The notes: generated by a model not told the origin, from the sequence alone. A stretch of DNA of 35,457 bases from Candidatus Treponema faecavium (GCA_019113455.1 DXHG01000055.1:1-35457), one strand, 5' to 3'; counted from the stretch's first letter, positions 23,862 through 32,040 are shown. Numbers and translations are program-made.

Positions 23862-24890
23862 TTACTGGCGCTTGCGCGTTACCGCTGCAAAAATGCTTTG
23901 CAGTACAATAAAGAAGCACAACAAAAGCGCAATACAAATGCGGACCCACCACGAAGAAAGTGTGCCTTGGAACGAGATAAATGTCTGGATAACGCCCGTT
24001 ATCAGCACACCGAAGAGACTTCCGATAACGTTGCCTACGCCGCCGGTAAGCAGCGTGCCGCCGATAACGGCAGAGGCGATAGCGTCCATCTCAAAACCGC
24101 GCGCCTGTTCGACAAAGCCGCCGCACGTATTGAGGCAGAACACGAATCCGCCGAGCGCGGCAAGAAAACCGTTGAGCACGTATACCTTAAACTTGACCAT
24201 GCGCACGTTCAGACCCATGAGCATGGCTGACTGTTCGTTGCCGCCGACAGCGTAAATGGAGCGGCCGAACTTGGTGTATTTGAGCATGACGTATACTGCG
24301 GCAAGCACAACGAGCGCAATAATGACGCTCGGATAAATATATGGGTCTACCATCATGCCGCGCCGGTTCACGTAGCCGCCGAACGGCAGCGTAATACGCG
24401 CCTGCGCCATCGCAAGGAACGTCTCGTTCGTAATGCTGATCATGTCGCGGCTGATAACGGCGGTAAGACCGCGCGCAAAGAACATGCCGGCAAGCGTTAC
24501 GATAAACGGCTGTATCTTTAAGAACGCCACCAAAAATCCCTGCACCACGCCGAACACGATGCCGAATAACAGTACGATCAGGATCGACGGAACTGCGCCC
24601 ATGCTCATGCGTTCCATCATGTAGGCAAGCATCATACATGTTACGCCGACCATTGAGCCGACGGATATGTCTATGCCGCCGGTTAAGAGCACGATTGTCA
24701 TGCCGACAGCGACAACAATAAGACCGGCGCTGCTGATAAACAGATTCAGGAACACCTGCGTGCGGCCGAAGTTCTTGTCCGCAAACACAATCATGCCGAT
24801 GATGTACATCACGAAAAAGAGCCCGATCGTAATCAAAAGCAGAAAGTTATTTGATAAAAACCTGTTCAGTTTTGCATTCTGTATTTTCAT
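23862..24890 (-). CDS. yjfF: Sugar ABC transporter permease, YjfF type
   Basis: A 342-residue inner-membrane permease of the RbsC/MglC/YjfF family with about eight to ten membrane helices. Family hallmarks: VAVGMTIVLLTGGIDISVGS, FLKIQPFIVTLAGMFFARGL, TKFGRSIYAVGGNEQSAMLM and VIGGTLLTGGVGNVIGSLFG. It would pair with the preceding permease to form a heterodimeric channel. It starts immediately after the ytfT stop codon (0 nt gap). It is the last gene of the ytfQ-ytfR-ytfT-yjfF order. In E. coli that operon imports galactofuranose, and the same substrate class is inferred here. Confidence 0.9.
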   Translation of the reverse strand: MKIQNAKLNRFLSNNFLLLITIGLFFVMYIIGMIVFADKNFGRTQVFLNLFISSAGLIVVAVGMTIVLLTGGIDISVGSMVGVTCMMLAYMMERMSMGAVPSILIVLLFGIVFGVVQGFLVAFLKIQPFIVTLAGMFFARGLTAVISRDMISITNETFLAMAQARITLPFGGYVNRRGMMVDPYIYPSVIIALVVLAAVYVMLKYTKFGRSIYAVGGNEQSAMLMGLNVRMVKFKVYVLNGFLAALGGFVFCLNTCGGFVEQARGFEMDAIASAVIGGTLLTGGVGNVIGSLFGVLITGVIQTFISFQGTLSSWWVRICIALLLCFFIVLQSIFAAVTRKRQ

Positions 24891-25955
24891 TTATGCAGCC
24901 CTCCCTGCAGCGGCCTTGCGGGCGCGCAGACCGGCAAAGAATTTCTTGAGTTCCGGAGACTGAAGCGACACGATAATAACAACCACGATCGCTTTATAAA
25001 TCGGCAGCTGGTCAGCCGTAACGCCCATCGCATACAGAGAAGTCGTCAGCGCCTGAATCGTGATGGCGCCGATAACGCTTCCGGCAAGGGAGAACTTACC
25101 GCCGCCGAGCGAATTGCCGCCGAGCGCGACAGCAAGGATCGCGTCAAGCTCCATATTAAGGCCGGCGTTGTTCGCGTCTATTGAATACACGCGCGAGGTG
25201 ATAATCATACCGGCGATACCGGAACAAAGCCCGCAGAACGCATACGCAAGAAACACAATCTTTGTCGAGCTCAAACCCACAAGCCGCGACGCCGTCGGAT
25301 TGATGCCGACTGCCTGAATATACACGCCGAGCGCGGTGAATTTCAGCAGCGCCCACGTAAGCACTACAACGATAGCCGCCACGAGCACAGGCGTCGGCAC
25401 CGGAAGCCCGGGCACGAACGAACCGAGCAGGCGGTACTGTTCGTTTCGTACATACAGAATCAGACCGTCCGTAATCAGCTGCGCAATACCGCGGCCGGCG
25501 GTAAACAGAATCAGCGTTGCAACCATCGGCTGTATCTTCATTTTGGCTACGAGGAATCCGTTCCACGCGCCGCACAGCGTGCCGGTCAAGAGCGCGAGCA
25601 GAAAACCAACCGCGTACGGCACATTGTATGTATCTCCGGAACCAAGCGAAAAACACGCCACCGCGCCGGCAACTGCGCTTACCGCACCGACCGATATATC
25701 CGTACCGCCGGATGCGGCGACAACGAGCGTCATGCCGACAGCAAGGATAACGAGCTCGCTGCCGCGGTTAATAATATCGATGATATAGCCGTACAGCACG
25801 CCGTTCTGGATGCTGATATTAAAAAACGACGGCGTTTTAACGATGTTGAACAGCACGACCAAACACAAACACAGCAGCGGCAGGAACAGCTGATGACGGT
25901 ATATCTTTGACCAGCTGAATCCGCCTTTCGTCTTGAGTGCCTTAGTATCGCTCAT
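24891..25955 (-). CDS. ytfT: Sugar ABC transporter permease, YtfT type
   Basis: A 354-residue inner-membrane permease of the same family as its downstream neighbour. A cytoplasmic N-tail of about 22 residues is followed by several membrane helices, LAVGMTLVVAASGGTDISVG, AKMKIQPMVATLILFTAGRG and LGGNSLGGGKFSLAGSVIGA. The two permeases are similar but clearly diverged, as in the YtfT/YjfF pair. The ATG overlaps the ytfR stop (ATGA), so translation is coupled; AGGAAA serves as ribosome site. Confidence 0.9.
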   Translation of the reverse strand: MSDTKALKTKGGFSWSKIYRHQLFLPLLCLCLVVLFNIVKTPSFFNISIQNGVLYGYIIDIINRGSELVILAVGMTLVVAASGGTDISVGAVSAVAGAVACFSLGSGDTYNVPYAVGFLLALLTGTLCGAWNGFLVAKMKIQPMVATLILFTAGRGIAQLITDGLILYVRNEQYRLLGSFVPGLPVPTPVLVAAIVVVLTWALLKFTALGVYIQAVGINPTASRLVGLSSTKIVFLAYAFCGLCSGIAGMIITSRVYSIDANNAGLNMELDAILAVALGGNSLGGGKFSLAGSVIGAITIQALTTSLYAMGVTADQLPIYKAIVVVIIVSLQSPELKKFFAGLRARKAAAGRAA

Positions 25956-27472
25956 TTATTTCCTCCGGCTATCGCCATCATGATTTCCGACTGCGTAAGA
26001 TGCAGCCCGTCAAGCTCGCCGACTTTCGCTCCGTCGCGCAGAACGCCGAGCCGCGATACGGTACGCAGCATTTCTTCGATTTCAGAAGAAATAAGCAGCA
26101 CCGACATGCCTTCTTTTGCAAACTTGACAACCAGTTTCAGGATTTCTGTCTTGGTGCCGACGTCTATACCGCGCGTCGGTTCGTCAAGGATAAGGAACTC
26201 AGGATGCGTCAGAAGCCAGCGGCCGATAATCACTTTCTGCTGATTGCCGCCGGACAGGTTTTTAATCGCCGTATCGCGGCTGGAAGTCTTTATCTGCAGA
26301 AGCTTGATATACTCGTCGGTAAACTTTTCCTGGTCTTTGCGGCTGATAAGCTTAAAGATGCCGCGCTTTGCCTGCAGTGCGATAATCAGATTCTCGCGCA
26401 CGGACAAATCGGCAAAAATGCCTTCTACCTTGCGCTCCTCAGGCAGGAATGCCATGCCGTTTTTCATCGCCACGATCGGCGCCGTTACGCGCACCTTGCG
26501 CCCGTTTACGCGGAGCGATCCCTTATCCGGCTTGTCCGCGCCGTAAATAGCGCGCGCAAGCTCCGATCTTCCCGAGCCGAGCAGCCCCGTAAGACCGACA
26601 ACCTCGCCTTTGTAAATGTCGATATCAAACGGCTTGATCGTGCCTGCGTGCGCAAGCCCGTGCGCGCTGATAACAGGTGTCTCTCCCTCATGCGAAACGG
26701 CCTCTTTGCCCTCTGTGCTTTTAATGTCTTCCCGGTCGTCAAAGTCCTTGCCGAGCATCTTTGCGACAAGCTGCACGCGCGGCAGTTTTTCCGTCTCATA
26801 CTCGCCGACAAGCGTGCCGTTCCGCAGCACGGTAATGCGGTCGCACACTTCGTACACCTGCTCAAGAAAGTGCGTAACAAAGATAATGCCTATGCCGCGC
26901 TTCTGCAGCATACGCATCATGCTGAACAGCTTCTGCACTTCCTGATCGTCAAGACTGGAAGTCGGCTCATCGAGAATCAATACTTTTGAAGATATATCTA
27001 CGGCGCGCGCAATCGCAACCATCTGCTGAATCGCGACCGAATAGTTTTCCAATTTTTTCGTAACATCAACCGGTATCTGCAAATCATCAAGCAGCTTCTG
27101 CGCGCGGCTGTTCATTTCTTTCCATGAAATAAAACCGGCCTTGCGCGGCTCCCGCCCGATATAAATATTTTCAGCAACAGACAGGTTCGGACACAGGTTT
27201 ACTTCCTGATATACGGTGCTGATGCCGTTTTTTTGTGATTCCTGCGGCGAATGATTTATAATCGGGTGGTCTATACCGGCAACGCGGATCTCTCCGGTTT
27301 CAAACTCATGCACGCCGGTCAGCACCTTTATCAGCGTAGATTTTCCCGCTCCGTTTTCGCCCATCAGCGCGTGGATTTCGCCAGCGCGGAGAGTAAAATC
27401 AACAGTATCAAGCGCTTTCACTCCGGGAAAGTTCTTTGATATGCCTTTCATCGTTAATACAATATCACCCAT
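25952..27472 (-). CDS. ytfR: Sugar ABC transporter ATPase with two nucleotide-binding domains, YtfR type
   Basis: A 506-residue duplicated ATPase that energises sugar import. NBD1 has Walker A GENGAGKST, the relaxed signature SVAIQQM usual in this class, and Walker B VLILDEPTSSLD. NBD2 has the class-typical altered Walker A GLLGSGRSE, the signature NLSGGNQQKVIIGRWLL and Walker B FLILDEPTRGID. The start at 27472 (MGDIVLTMKGISKNFPG) matches the family and follows GTGGAG; an in-frame ATG eight codons earlier is possible. A terminator-like hairpin stands between ytfQ and this gene. Confidence 0.95.
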   Translation of the reverse strand: MGDIVLTMKGISKNFPGVKALDTVDFTLRAGEIHALMGENGAGKSTLIKVLTGVHEFETGEIRVAGIDHPIINHSPQESQKNGISTVYQEVNLCPNLSVAENIYIGREPRKAGFISWKEMNSRAQKLLDDLQIPVDVTKKLENYSVAIQQMVAIARAVDISSKVLILDEPTSSLDDQEVQKLFSMMRMLQKRGIGIIFVTHFLEQVYEVCDRITVLRNGTLVGEYETEKLPRVQLVAKMLGKDFDDREDIKSTEGKEAVSHEGETPVISAHGLAHAGTIKPFDIDIYKGEVVGLTGLLGSGRSELARAIYGADKPDKGSLRVNGRKVRVTAPIVAMKNGMAFLPEERKVEGIFADLSVRENLIIALQAKRGIFKLISRKDQEKFTDEYIKLLQIKTSSRDTAIKNLSGGNQQKVIIGRWLLTHPEFLILDEPTRGIDVGTKTEILKLVVKFAKEGMSVLLISSEIEEMLRTVSRLGVLRDGAKVGELDGLHLTQSEIMMAIAGGNK

Positions 27473-27502
27473 TTTCTCCACTTCTTTTTCCACTTCCATT
27501 CT

Positions 27503-27546
27503 AAAAAAACGGGCACAACCATCAGCGTCAAACAGGTTGTGCCCGT
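27503..27546 (-). terminator. Intercistronic terminator or attenuator between ytfQ and ytfR
   Basis: On the minus strand a perfect 11-12-bp stem, CGGGCACAACC with GGTTGTGCCCG (27545-27535 and 27520-27510), a 14-nt loop and a run of seven T (27509-27503). It lies 20 nt after the ytfQ stop and 30 nt before the ytfR start. Partial termination would give more binding protein than membrane complex, as in many ABC operons. Confidence 0.8.
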
Positions 27547-27566
27547 ATACCAAGCGTTACAAAAAA

Positions 27567-28571
27567 TTAGTATGCGCGGTTAGGCAGTTCGGCAGCAGCG
27601 TTCTTGATGTCGAATACGCCTTCGTCAACATACTGCTTCTTTTCTACCGGTTCACCGGCTTCAAGCTTCTGAATGATTTCTGCTACACGCGGACCATGCA
27701 GCGGGTTGCATTCAACAGCGCAGTTGATTTCGCCGGCGATAATGCGTTCAAACGCAGCGCGCACCGCGTCAAACGTGATGATAATGATGTCTTCGCCGGG
27801 TTTCTTTCCGACAGCCTTGATAGCATCGATAGCACCAAAGCCCATGTTGTCGTTTTCAGCGATAACGATGTCGATATCGGGATATGCCTTGAGGAAAGAC
27901 TCCATGACTTCCTGACCCTTGCTCTGGGTGAACTCACCGGTCTGCATCGCGAGGATGTTGTAGCGCTCCGGCTTTTCGCCCATGAGGCGGGTAACGCCCT
28001 CGGTGCGGCCGACCTGCGCAGAAGCGCCGATTGTTCCCTGCAGGATAACAACGTTCATCAGCTCGTCGCCGCGGCCGATTTCTTCAAGATACGCGTCCAG
28101 CCATTTGACTGCGTCTTCACCTTCTTTTACGAAGTTGCCGCCGACCCAGCATACGTACAGAGACTCGTCAGTTACTTTAACTTCGCGGTCTGAAAGGATA
28201 ACCGGAATACCGGCAGCCTTGGCTTCAGAAAGAACAGTTTCCCAGCCGGTCTCAACAACAGGAGCCAATACGATATAGTCAACTTCCTGCTGAATAAAGT
28301 CGCGGATAGCGCGGATCTGGTTTTCCTGCTTCTGCTGCGCATCGTTGAAAATCAGCGTGTAGCCGTTTTCGGGAACAAATGTCGTCTGGAAAGACACCGT
28401 GTTGGCGGTGCGCCAATCCGATTCCGCACCGACCTGCGCGTAGCCGACAACAATCGTGTCATTGCCTGAATCAGCGGGAGCTGCCGCCGCACCTGAATCC
28501 TGACTGCCGCCGGCAAACGCAGCGCCGGCCATCAGAGCACAAGCCATCACACCTGCAACTAATTTTTTCAT
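27567..28571 (-). CDS. ytfQ: Sugar-binding protein of the ABC importer, YtfQ type
   Basis: A 334-residue periplasmic binding protein. The signal peptide ends at about residue 20 (MAGAAFAGG). A low-complexity Ser/Ala/Asp linker follows. The mature part matches YtfQ in key places: VGYAQVGAESDWRTANT, NDAQQKQENQIRAIRDFIQQ, IVLAPVVETGWETVLSEAKA, LQGTIGASAQVGRTEG and GEFTQSKGQEVMESFLKAYP. YtfQ binds galactofuranose, so a furanose sugar is the best guess; arabinose-type sugars remain possible. No cysteine occurs at the cleavage site, so it is not an obvious lipoprotein. GGAGTGT precedes the ATG. It is the first gene of the operon. Confidence 0.93.
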   Translation of the reverse strand: MKKLVAGVMACALMAGAAFAGGSQDSGAAAAPADSGNDTIVVGYAQVGAESDWRTANTVSFQTTFVPENGYTLIFNDAQQKQENQIRAIRDFIQQEVDYIVLAPVVETGWETVLSEAKAAGIPVILSDREVKVTDESLYVCWVGGNFVKEGEDAVKWLDAYLEEIGRGDELMNVVILQGTIGASAQVGRTEGVTRLMGEKPERYNILAMQTGEFTQSKGQEVMESFLKAYPDIDIVIAENDNMGFGAIDAIKAVGKKPGEDIIIITFDAVRAAFERIIAGEINCAVECNPLHGPRVAEIIQKLEAGEPVEKKQYVDEGVFDIKNAAAELPNRAY

Positions 28572-28638
28572 TGTACACTCCTTTTCTCGTACAAACGATA
28601 GATCCGGCAGACGGCGCCGTGCCGCCTGTCATACACTT

Positions 28639-28667
28639 ATAATACAACTGCCTTACTGTTTTGTCAA
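28639..28667 (-). promoter_or_regulatory. Strong promoter of the ytfQRT-yjfF operon
   Basis: On the minus strand a consensus TTGACA (28667-28662), 17 bp, TATTAT (28644-28639). The start is near 28632. The leader of about 60 nt contains the palindrome ACGGCGCCGT (28611-28620) with GC-rich flanks that could form a hairpin or an operator. Confidence 0.75.
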
Positions 28668-28764
28668 TAAAAAACAAAACAACTTTTCCAATAAAACAGC
28701 AAATAAGCAGTAAAATGTATTCTTAATAAAAACAATATTGGCGCAAATATAACAGCAACTGGTA

Positions 28765-28975
28765 TTGCCTCACGCGCGTGCAGTCCTGTTTGCAGTTTCA
28801 CTGCGGGGGATGTTTGCGCTTGCACGCGGGCTTTTTTCTTCCTTATTCTCTGTACTATGCTTTTCCGGGGAGGGAGGAAACCCTTCCTCTCCTCCGGCAC
28901 TGCGGCTTGCCGCGGTTCAGTAAACGGCACGCTCCAGGCTGTTAAGTTTAGGGCAGAGCCCTAAACTTGTATGAG
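28765..28975 (-). repeat. Composite repeat, copy 5
   Basis: In reverse orientation to copy 1: a 54-bp-type unit (TTGCGCTTGCACGCGGGC, about 28812-28830), TTCCTTATTCTCTGTAC (about 28838-28854), a purine/pyrimidine block GGGAGGGAGGAAACCC with CCTTCCTCTCCTCCGGCACTG (28866-28905), and a hairpin 28944-28968 with an 11-bp stem and AGA loop. It lies between the ytf operon and the T-tract promoter. From 28680 to 28765 the DNA is AT-rich with no feature seen. Confidence 0.75.
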
Positions 28976-29071
28976 TACAGCCGCATTTCGTTCACACAGC
29001 AAGCCTCTGTTCATACGCTGTTTGCTTATAAGAAAGTAAATGCTGATGCCCTAGTCTTAAAATGCGCAGCA

Positions 29072-29101
29072 TTGACATTTTTTTTTTTTTTGTCATATTG
29101 T
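29072..29101 (+). promoter_or_regulatory. Promoter with a 14-T homopolymer spacer
   Basis: A consensus TTGACA (29072-29077) is followed by fourteen T (29078-29091), GTCA, and TATTGT (29096-29101), an 18-bp spacer. TGACA and TGTCA flank the T tract as an inverted repeat. Slippage in the tract would change the -35/-10 spacing. It drives the two small genes at 29139 and 29548. Confidence 0.65.
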
Positions 29102-29138
29102 GGCATTACCCAACAGCATATACATAGGGAGAAAAAAC

Positions 29139-29522
29139 ATGGGAATATATGAAAAAGCGGCGCTGAAAGCCGCGGCACAGTTACGGGAAAACAAAAACGC
29201 CAATCCTGAAACGATCTGGAAAAAAGCTGTCGCGGAATTTACCGACAGCGTGAATTCTATTTACAAGGGCTGTCCCAAAAATACCTTTCTCGGTCTGCTC
29301 TACGCCAAAAAGATACAGGGGTTGGAAAGCGTTTCAAATATACTGTTTGTATCTAAAGAACAAGAGTATGCACTTAAAGCATGCGAATTGCTTAAAGAGC
29401 ACCCGGAACATGCCGCGGAATCACGCGGAAAATTCTGGGACAGGATTTCGCATACGGCGCATCAGCAGCAGCTTGATGTAGTTTTTGCTTTCTATAACGC
29501 AGGTTTGCTGAATCTGCAGTAA
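29139..29522 (+). CDS. Small protein of unknown function (DUF6979-like)
   Basis: A 127-residue soluble protein starting GIYEKAALKAAAQLRENKNA, with YKGCPKNTFLGLLYAKKIQG in the middle and DVVFAFYNAGLLNL at the end. These resemble, from memory, the DUF6979 family found next to toxin-immunity or defence-like loci, but the function is not established. GGGAG lies 8 nt before the ATG; an in-frame ATG at 29100 lies within the promoter. It is separated by 25 nt from a small membrane protein gene. Base composition is more AT-rich than the neighbours, consistent with acquisition. Confidence 0.75.
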   Translation: MGIYEKAALKAAAQLRENKNANPETIWKKAVAEFTDSVNSIYKGCPKNTFLGLLYAKKIQGLESVSNILFVSKEQEYALKACELLKEHPEHAAESRGKFWDRISHTAHQQQLDVVFAFYNAGLLNLQ

Positions 29523-29547
29523 CCCATAGCAGAACAGGAGCGTATAT

Positions 29548-29964
29548 ATGCTGACAGACGAAGAATGGAAAGAAATCAAAGAAAACAGGGAACGGGATCG
29601 CAAAAAAGACGAAGACCGGCAAAAATACGGCACGCATAAAAAGCACGGAAATTACAATGCGTATGTAAATCCGTGGTGGTATGTACTGCTTGGTCTGCAG
29701 CTTATCTCATTTGTGTATTCACTTTTTGTGCAGCACTATATTTCTATAGCAAACATATACTATATTGTACTTATCATTATGCGTATCAGCGGAAAAATAA
29801 CGACTGTCTATTTTTGGCCCTGGTATCTGGTCGGCGGATTTGCAATAGGTATAATAGAATATCGGGTTTTTATTCTGCCGCAAATTAACGCCAGTGTTGA
29901 CGCCTACATGTCAAATCTTTTTTCAATTTTGTTTGTGCTCGGTCTTGTCAACAGCTGTTCATGA
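29548..29964 (+). CDS. Small membrane protein of unknown function
   Basis: A 138-residue protein. The N-terminal 35 residues are charged and cytoplasmic-looking (EWKEIKENRERDRKKDEDRQ). Three hydrophobic segments follow, at about residues 44-62, 67-105 (possibly two) and 117-135. AGGAG lies 8 nt before the ATG. It is the second gene of the T-tract promoter unit. Codons are AT-rich compared with most genes here. I recognise no family. A pair of one soluble and one membrane protein could be an effector/immunity or metabolite-handling unit; the sequence does not say which. Confidence 0.7.
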   Translation: MLTDEEWKEIKENRERDRKKDEDRQKYGTHKKHGNYNAYVNPWWYVLLGLQLISFVYSLFVQHYISIANIYYIVLIIMRISGKITTVYFWPWYLVGGFAIGIIEYRVFILPQINASVDAYMSNLFSILFVLGLVNSCS

Positions 29965-30002
29965 TACGCGTTCGCAGTACACTCGCAGCTTCACGGCATG
30001 TG

Positions 30003-30075
30003 CGGACAAACCGCAGTGCTGGAAGAGAGGGGTTCCTCCCGCTCCAAAACTCGTGCGTGCTTGTTTTTTGCTGCA
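30003..30075 (+). repeat. Composite repeat fragment, copy 6
   Basis: CCGCAGTGCTGGAAGAGAGG (30011-30030) followed by GGTTCCTCCCGCTCCAAAAC and GCGTGCTTG. This matches the CAGTGCTGG block of copies 1, 3 and 4. The hairpin module is missing. With copy 5 it brackets the two small AT-rich genes. Confidence 0.6.
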
Positions 30076-30094
30076 AAAAACGATACTGTAGCGT

Positions 30095-30778
30095 ATGCCG
30101 ATATCCGCTGATTTTCCGTTTCAGGAGTATCTGCCGTTCTGGGACGCGCTGCCGCGCGAACTGCAGACAGAGCTCCGCGCAGCAGCGCAGCTCAGGCATG
30201 CGCATACAGACCAGGTCATACATACCGGCGGCCGCTGCGACGGCTTTTTTATCATCGTCAGCGGCAGGCTCCGCTGCCGCACCGCGGCAGAAAGCGGGCG
30301 CAGCATAACGCTTTTCAGGCTCTTTGCGCACGACGTGTGCCTGTTTTCCGCATCATGCATTTTAAAAAGCATCTCGTTCACCGTAACGATTGAAGCCGAA
30401 TGTGATACAGACTATCTGCGCATCCCGCCCGCCGTGTACCGGCGCGTCAGCGCCGCTTCTGCTCAGGCGGCGCAGTTTACCAACGAAATACTTGCTTCGC
30501 GCTTCTCCGACGTAATGTGGCTCATGGATCAGCTTTTGAATCGGCGTATGGACGCGCGCATCGCGGGTTTTCTTATAGAAGAGGCGCGCCTGTGCGGCAG
30601 CGATACGCTGCACATCACGCACGAAAAAATTGCGCAGCATTTGGGAAGCGCGCGCGAAGTCGTTACGCGCGTACTCAACTACCTCGCGCACGAAGGCATG
30701 ATCACGCTTTTCCGCGGCGGCATTGCGATTGCCGACAGCGCACGGCTGTCAGAGCTCGCAGAAGACGCCGTTCCGTAA
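30095..30778 (+). CDS. Crp/Fnr family transcription regulator
   Basis: A 227-residue regulator. The N-terminal half is a cyclic-nucleotide-binding-like beta-roll (HTGGRCDGFFIIVSGRLRCR). The C-terminal Crp-type helix-turn-helix lies at about residues 172-201 (ITHEKIAQHLGSAREVVTRV). The cAMP-binding signature is absent, and no FNR-type cysteine cluster is seen near the N-terminus, so the ligand is unknown. Cysteines at CLFSASC could sense redox, given that thioredoxin is the next gene 74 nt on. No ribosome site precedes the ATG; a GATACT hexamer ends 8 nt before it, so the message may be leaderless. Confidence 0.9.
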   Translation: MPISADFPFQEYLPFWDALPRELQTELRAAAQLRHAHTDQVIHTGGRCDGFFIIVSGRLRCRTAAESGRSITLFRLFAHDVCLFSASCILKSISFTVTIEAECDTDYLRIPPAVYRRVSAASAQAAQFTNEILASRFSDVMWLMDQLLNRRMDARIAGFLIEEARLCGSDTLHITHEKIAQHLGSAREVVTRVLNYLAHEGMITLFRGGIAIADSARLSELAEDAVP

Positions 30779-30806
30779 CTCTGTCACAGACGGCAGCGCT
30801 CCCGTT

Positions 30807-30815
30807 TGCTATATT
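30807..30815 (+). promoter_or_regulatory. Extended -10 promoter of trxA
   Basis: TGCTATATT fits TGn-TATAAT. The start would be about 30822, giving a leader of 31 nt with GGAGGT before the ATG at 30853. A clear -35 box is lacking; the Crp/Fnr protein upstream could be the activator. Confidence 0.4.
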
Positions 30816-30852
30816 TGTTCCATAATACAGCAACACAAACGGAGGTACATAC

Positions 30853-31161
30853 ATGATAACTGAAGTTGCCAGCAATACGTTTAAGACCGAAGTGCTCGAC
30901 GCCGCGTCTCCGGTGCTCGTTGATTTCTGGGCGCCGTGGTGCGGGCCCTGCCGCATGTTTTCTCCGATAATCGAGGAATTCGCACAGGAACAGGGCGCAA
31001 ACGTTAAAGTAGCGAAAGTCAATATCGATAACGCGCCTGACCTTGCGCAGCAGTACGGCGTTATGGGCGTACCGACAGTCGTGCTCTTTAAAAACGGCCA
31101 GCCGGTGCAGCGAGCTGTAGGCGTGCAGCCCAAAGAAGCCCTGCGCGCCATGGTGCAGTAG
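30853..31161 (+). CDS. trxA: Thioredoxin
   Basis: A 102-residue thioredoxin that reduces disulfides in cytoplasmic proteins. The active site is WCGPC with Cys30 and Cys33 in VLVDFWAPWCGPCRMFSPII. Also present are KVNIDNAPDLAQQYGVMGVP with the cis-proline Thr-Val context (GVPTVVLFKNGQ). The length is typical and no signal peptide is present. GGAGGT lies before the ATG. The gene ends at a clear terminator. It follows a Crp/Fnr regulator that may control it. Confidence 0.97.
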   Translation: MITEVASNTFKTEVLDAASPVLVDFWAPWCGPCRMFSPIIEEFAQEQGANVKVAKVNIDNAPDLAQQYGVMGVPTVVLFKNGQPVQRAVGVQPKEALRAMVQ

Positions 31162-31175
31162 ACCGAACTGAACAC

Positions 31176-31203
31176 AAAAAACTCCCCGCACGGGGAGTTT
31201 TTT
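31176..31203 (+). terminator. Rho-independent terminator, bidirectional
   Basis: ACTCCCC and GGGGAGT form a perfect stem with GCAC loop (31181-31198), bounded by AAAAA before and TTTTT after. It ends trxA and, read on the other strand, the convergent DUF308 gene whose stop is at 31233. Confidence 0.9.
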
Positions 31204-31232
31204 ATATGAACAGGCGTTCCGGCTGCACGGCG

Positions 31233-31790
31233 CTACTCGTCTGCGTCGGAGACCGAATCCGGCTCAATGACGAGCGGGCGGTTCCGCCATTCCCACACGA
31301 CAAAGCCCGCGCCGAACACGATGAGCAGCGCGCCCAATACGCGCACGAGCATAATGCCGATGGAGGCGGGCATCGCAAACAGAATCGCCGCCAGTATTAT
31401 CGAAAGCGCAATCTCGCCCCAGTAGTATGTTGTGCCGTACCCCGCCTGACGTATTTTTGCCGTCAGGTATATCTCGGCAAGCGCCGCCAGAAGCAGATAC
31501 GCGCCGAGCAGGTACAGCATGACCGTCCACACTGCGCCGGCAAGCGCAAGCGGCAGCGCAACAGCAGCAATGCCCACCGCGATGCTGGCAATACCGCGCA
31601 CGAGCGCCACGCGGCTGAAATATGAGTCGTCAAGCAGCCTGCGCACATACACGACATTGTACAGGCCGTTGATGACAGCAGCGATGCCGAGCACGATAAC
31701 GGACACCCTGATACAGGCTTCGGGCGCGAAAATCATTAAAAGTCCGATGACCGCAGACAGGATGCCGGTACTGATATACGCTTTTCTCAC
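31233..31790 (-). CDS. DUF308/HdeD-like membrane protein
   Basis: A 185-residue inner-membrane protein with six predicted helices in three similar pairs, the layout of DUF308 (HdeD) proteins. Examples are YISTGILSAVIGLLMIFAPE, ALVRGIASIAVGIAAVALPL and GEIALSIILAAILFAMPASI. HdeD is linked to acid resistance in E. coli, but most members are uncharacterised. The start is GTG at 31790 with GGAGG nine bases upstream. The C-terminal tail is acidic (PDSVSDADE). Confidence 0.88.
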   Translation of the reverse strand: MRKAYISTGILSAVIGLLMIFAPEACIRVSVIVLGIAAVINGLYNVVYVRRLLDDSYFSRVALVRGIASIAVGIAAVALPLALAGAVWTVMLYLLGAYLLLAALAEIYLTAKIRQAGYGTTYYWGEIALSIILAAILFAMPASIGIMLVRVLGALLIVFGAGFVVWEWRNRPLVIEPDSVSDADE

Positions 31791-31854
31791 TGATTTATCC
31801 TCCGTTTACAAGATAGTATTCCATTAGCAGTTAGTATATACGGTAATGCAAAAA

Positions 31855-32040
31855 AACAAAAGTCTGAAAGCGCAGCGGCAGCTCTGCAGGTTCCCCACGG
31901 GATGTTTCTGCGTTCGCACGCGGAGCTTTTTCTTTGCACGCCGCGGTATTTCAGCTGCTGCGTATGCACGCGGCGTTTTTTTCTTATTCTCTGTAATTCG
32001 TTTTCGGAGAGGACTAAGTCCGAGCAGCAATCACACACGC
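31855..32040 (-). repeat. Composite repeat, copy 7
   Basis: In the same orientation as copy 5: two diverged 54-bp-type units (GTTTCTGCGTTCGCACGCGG at about 31903-31922 and CTGCTGCGTATGCACGCGGC at about 31955-31974), then TTCTTATTCTCTGTAATTCG (31980-31999) and a short remnant of the purine block (GGAGAGGACTAAGTCCGAG). No triloop hairpins are present here. Confidence 0.6.
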
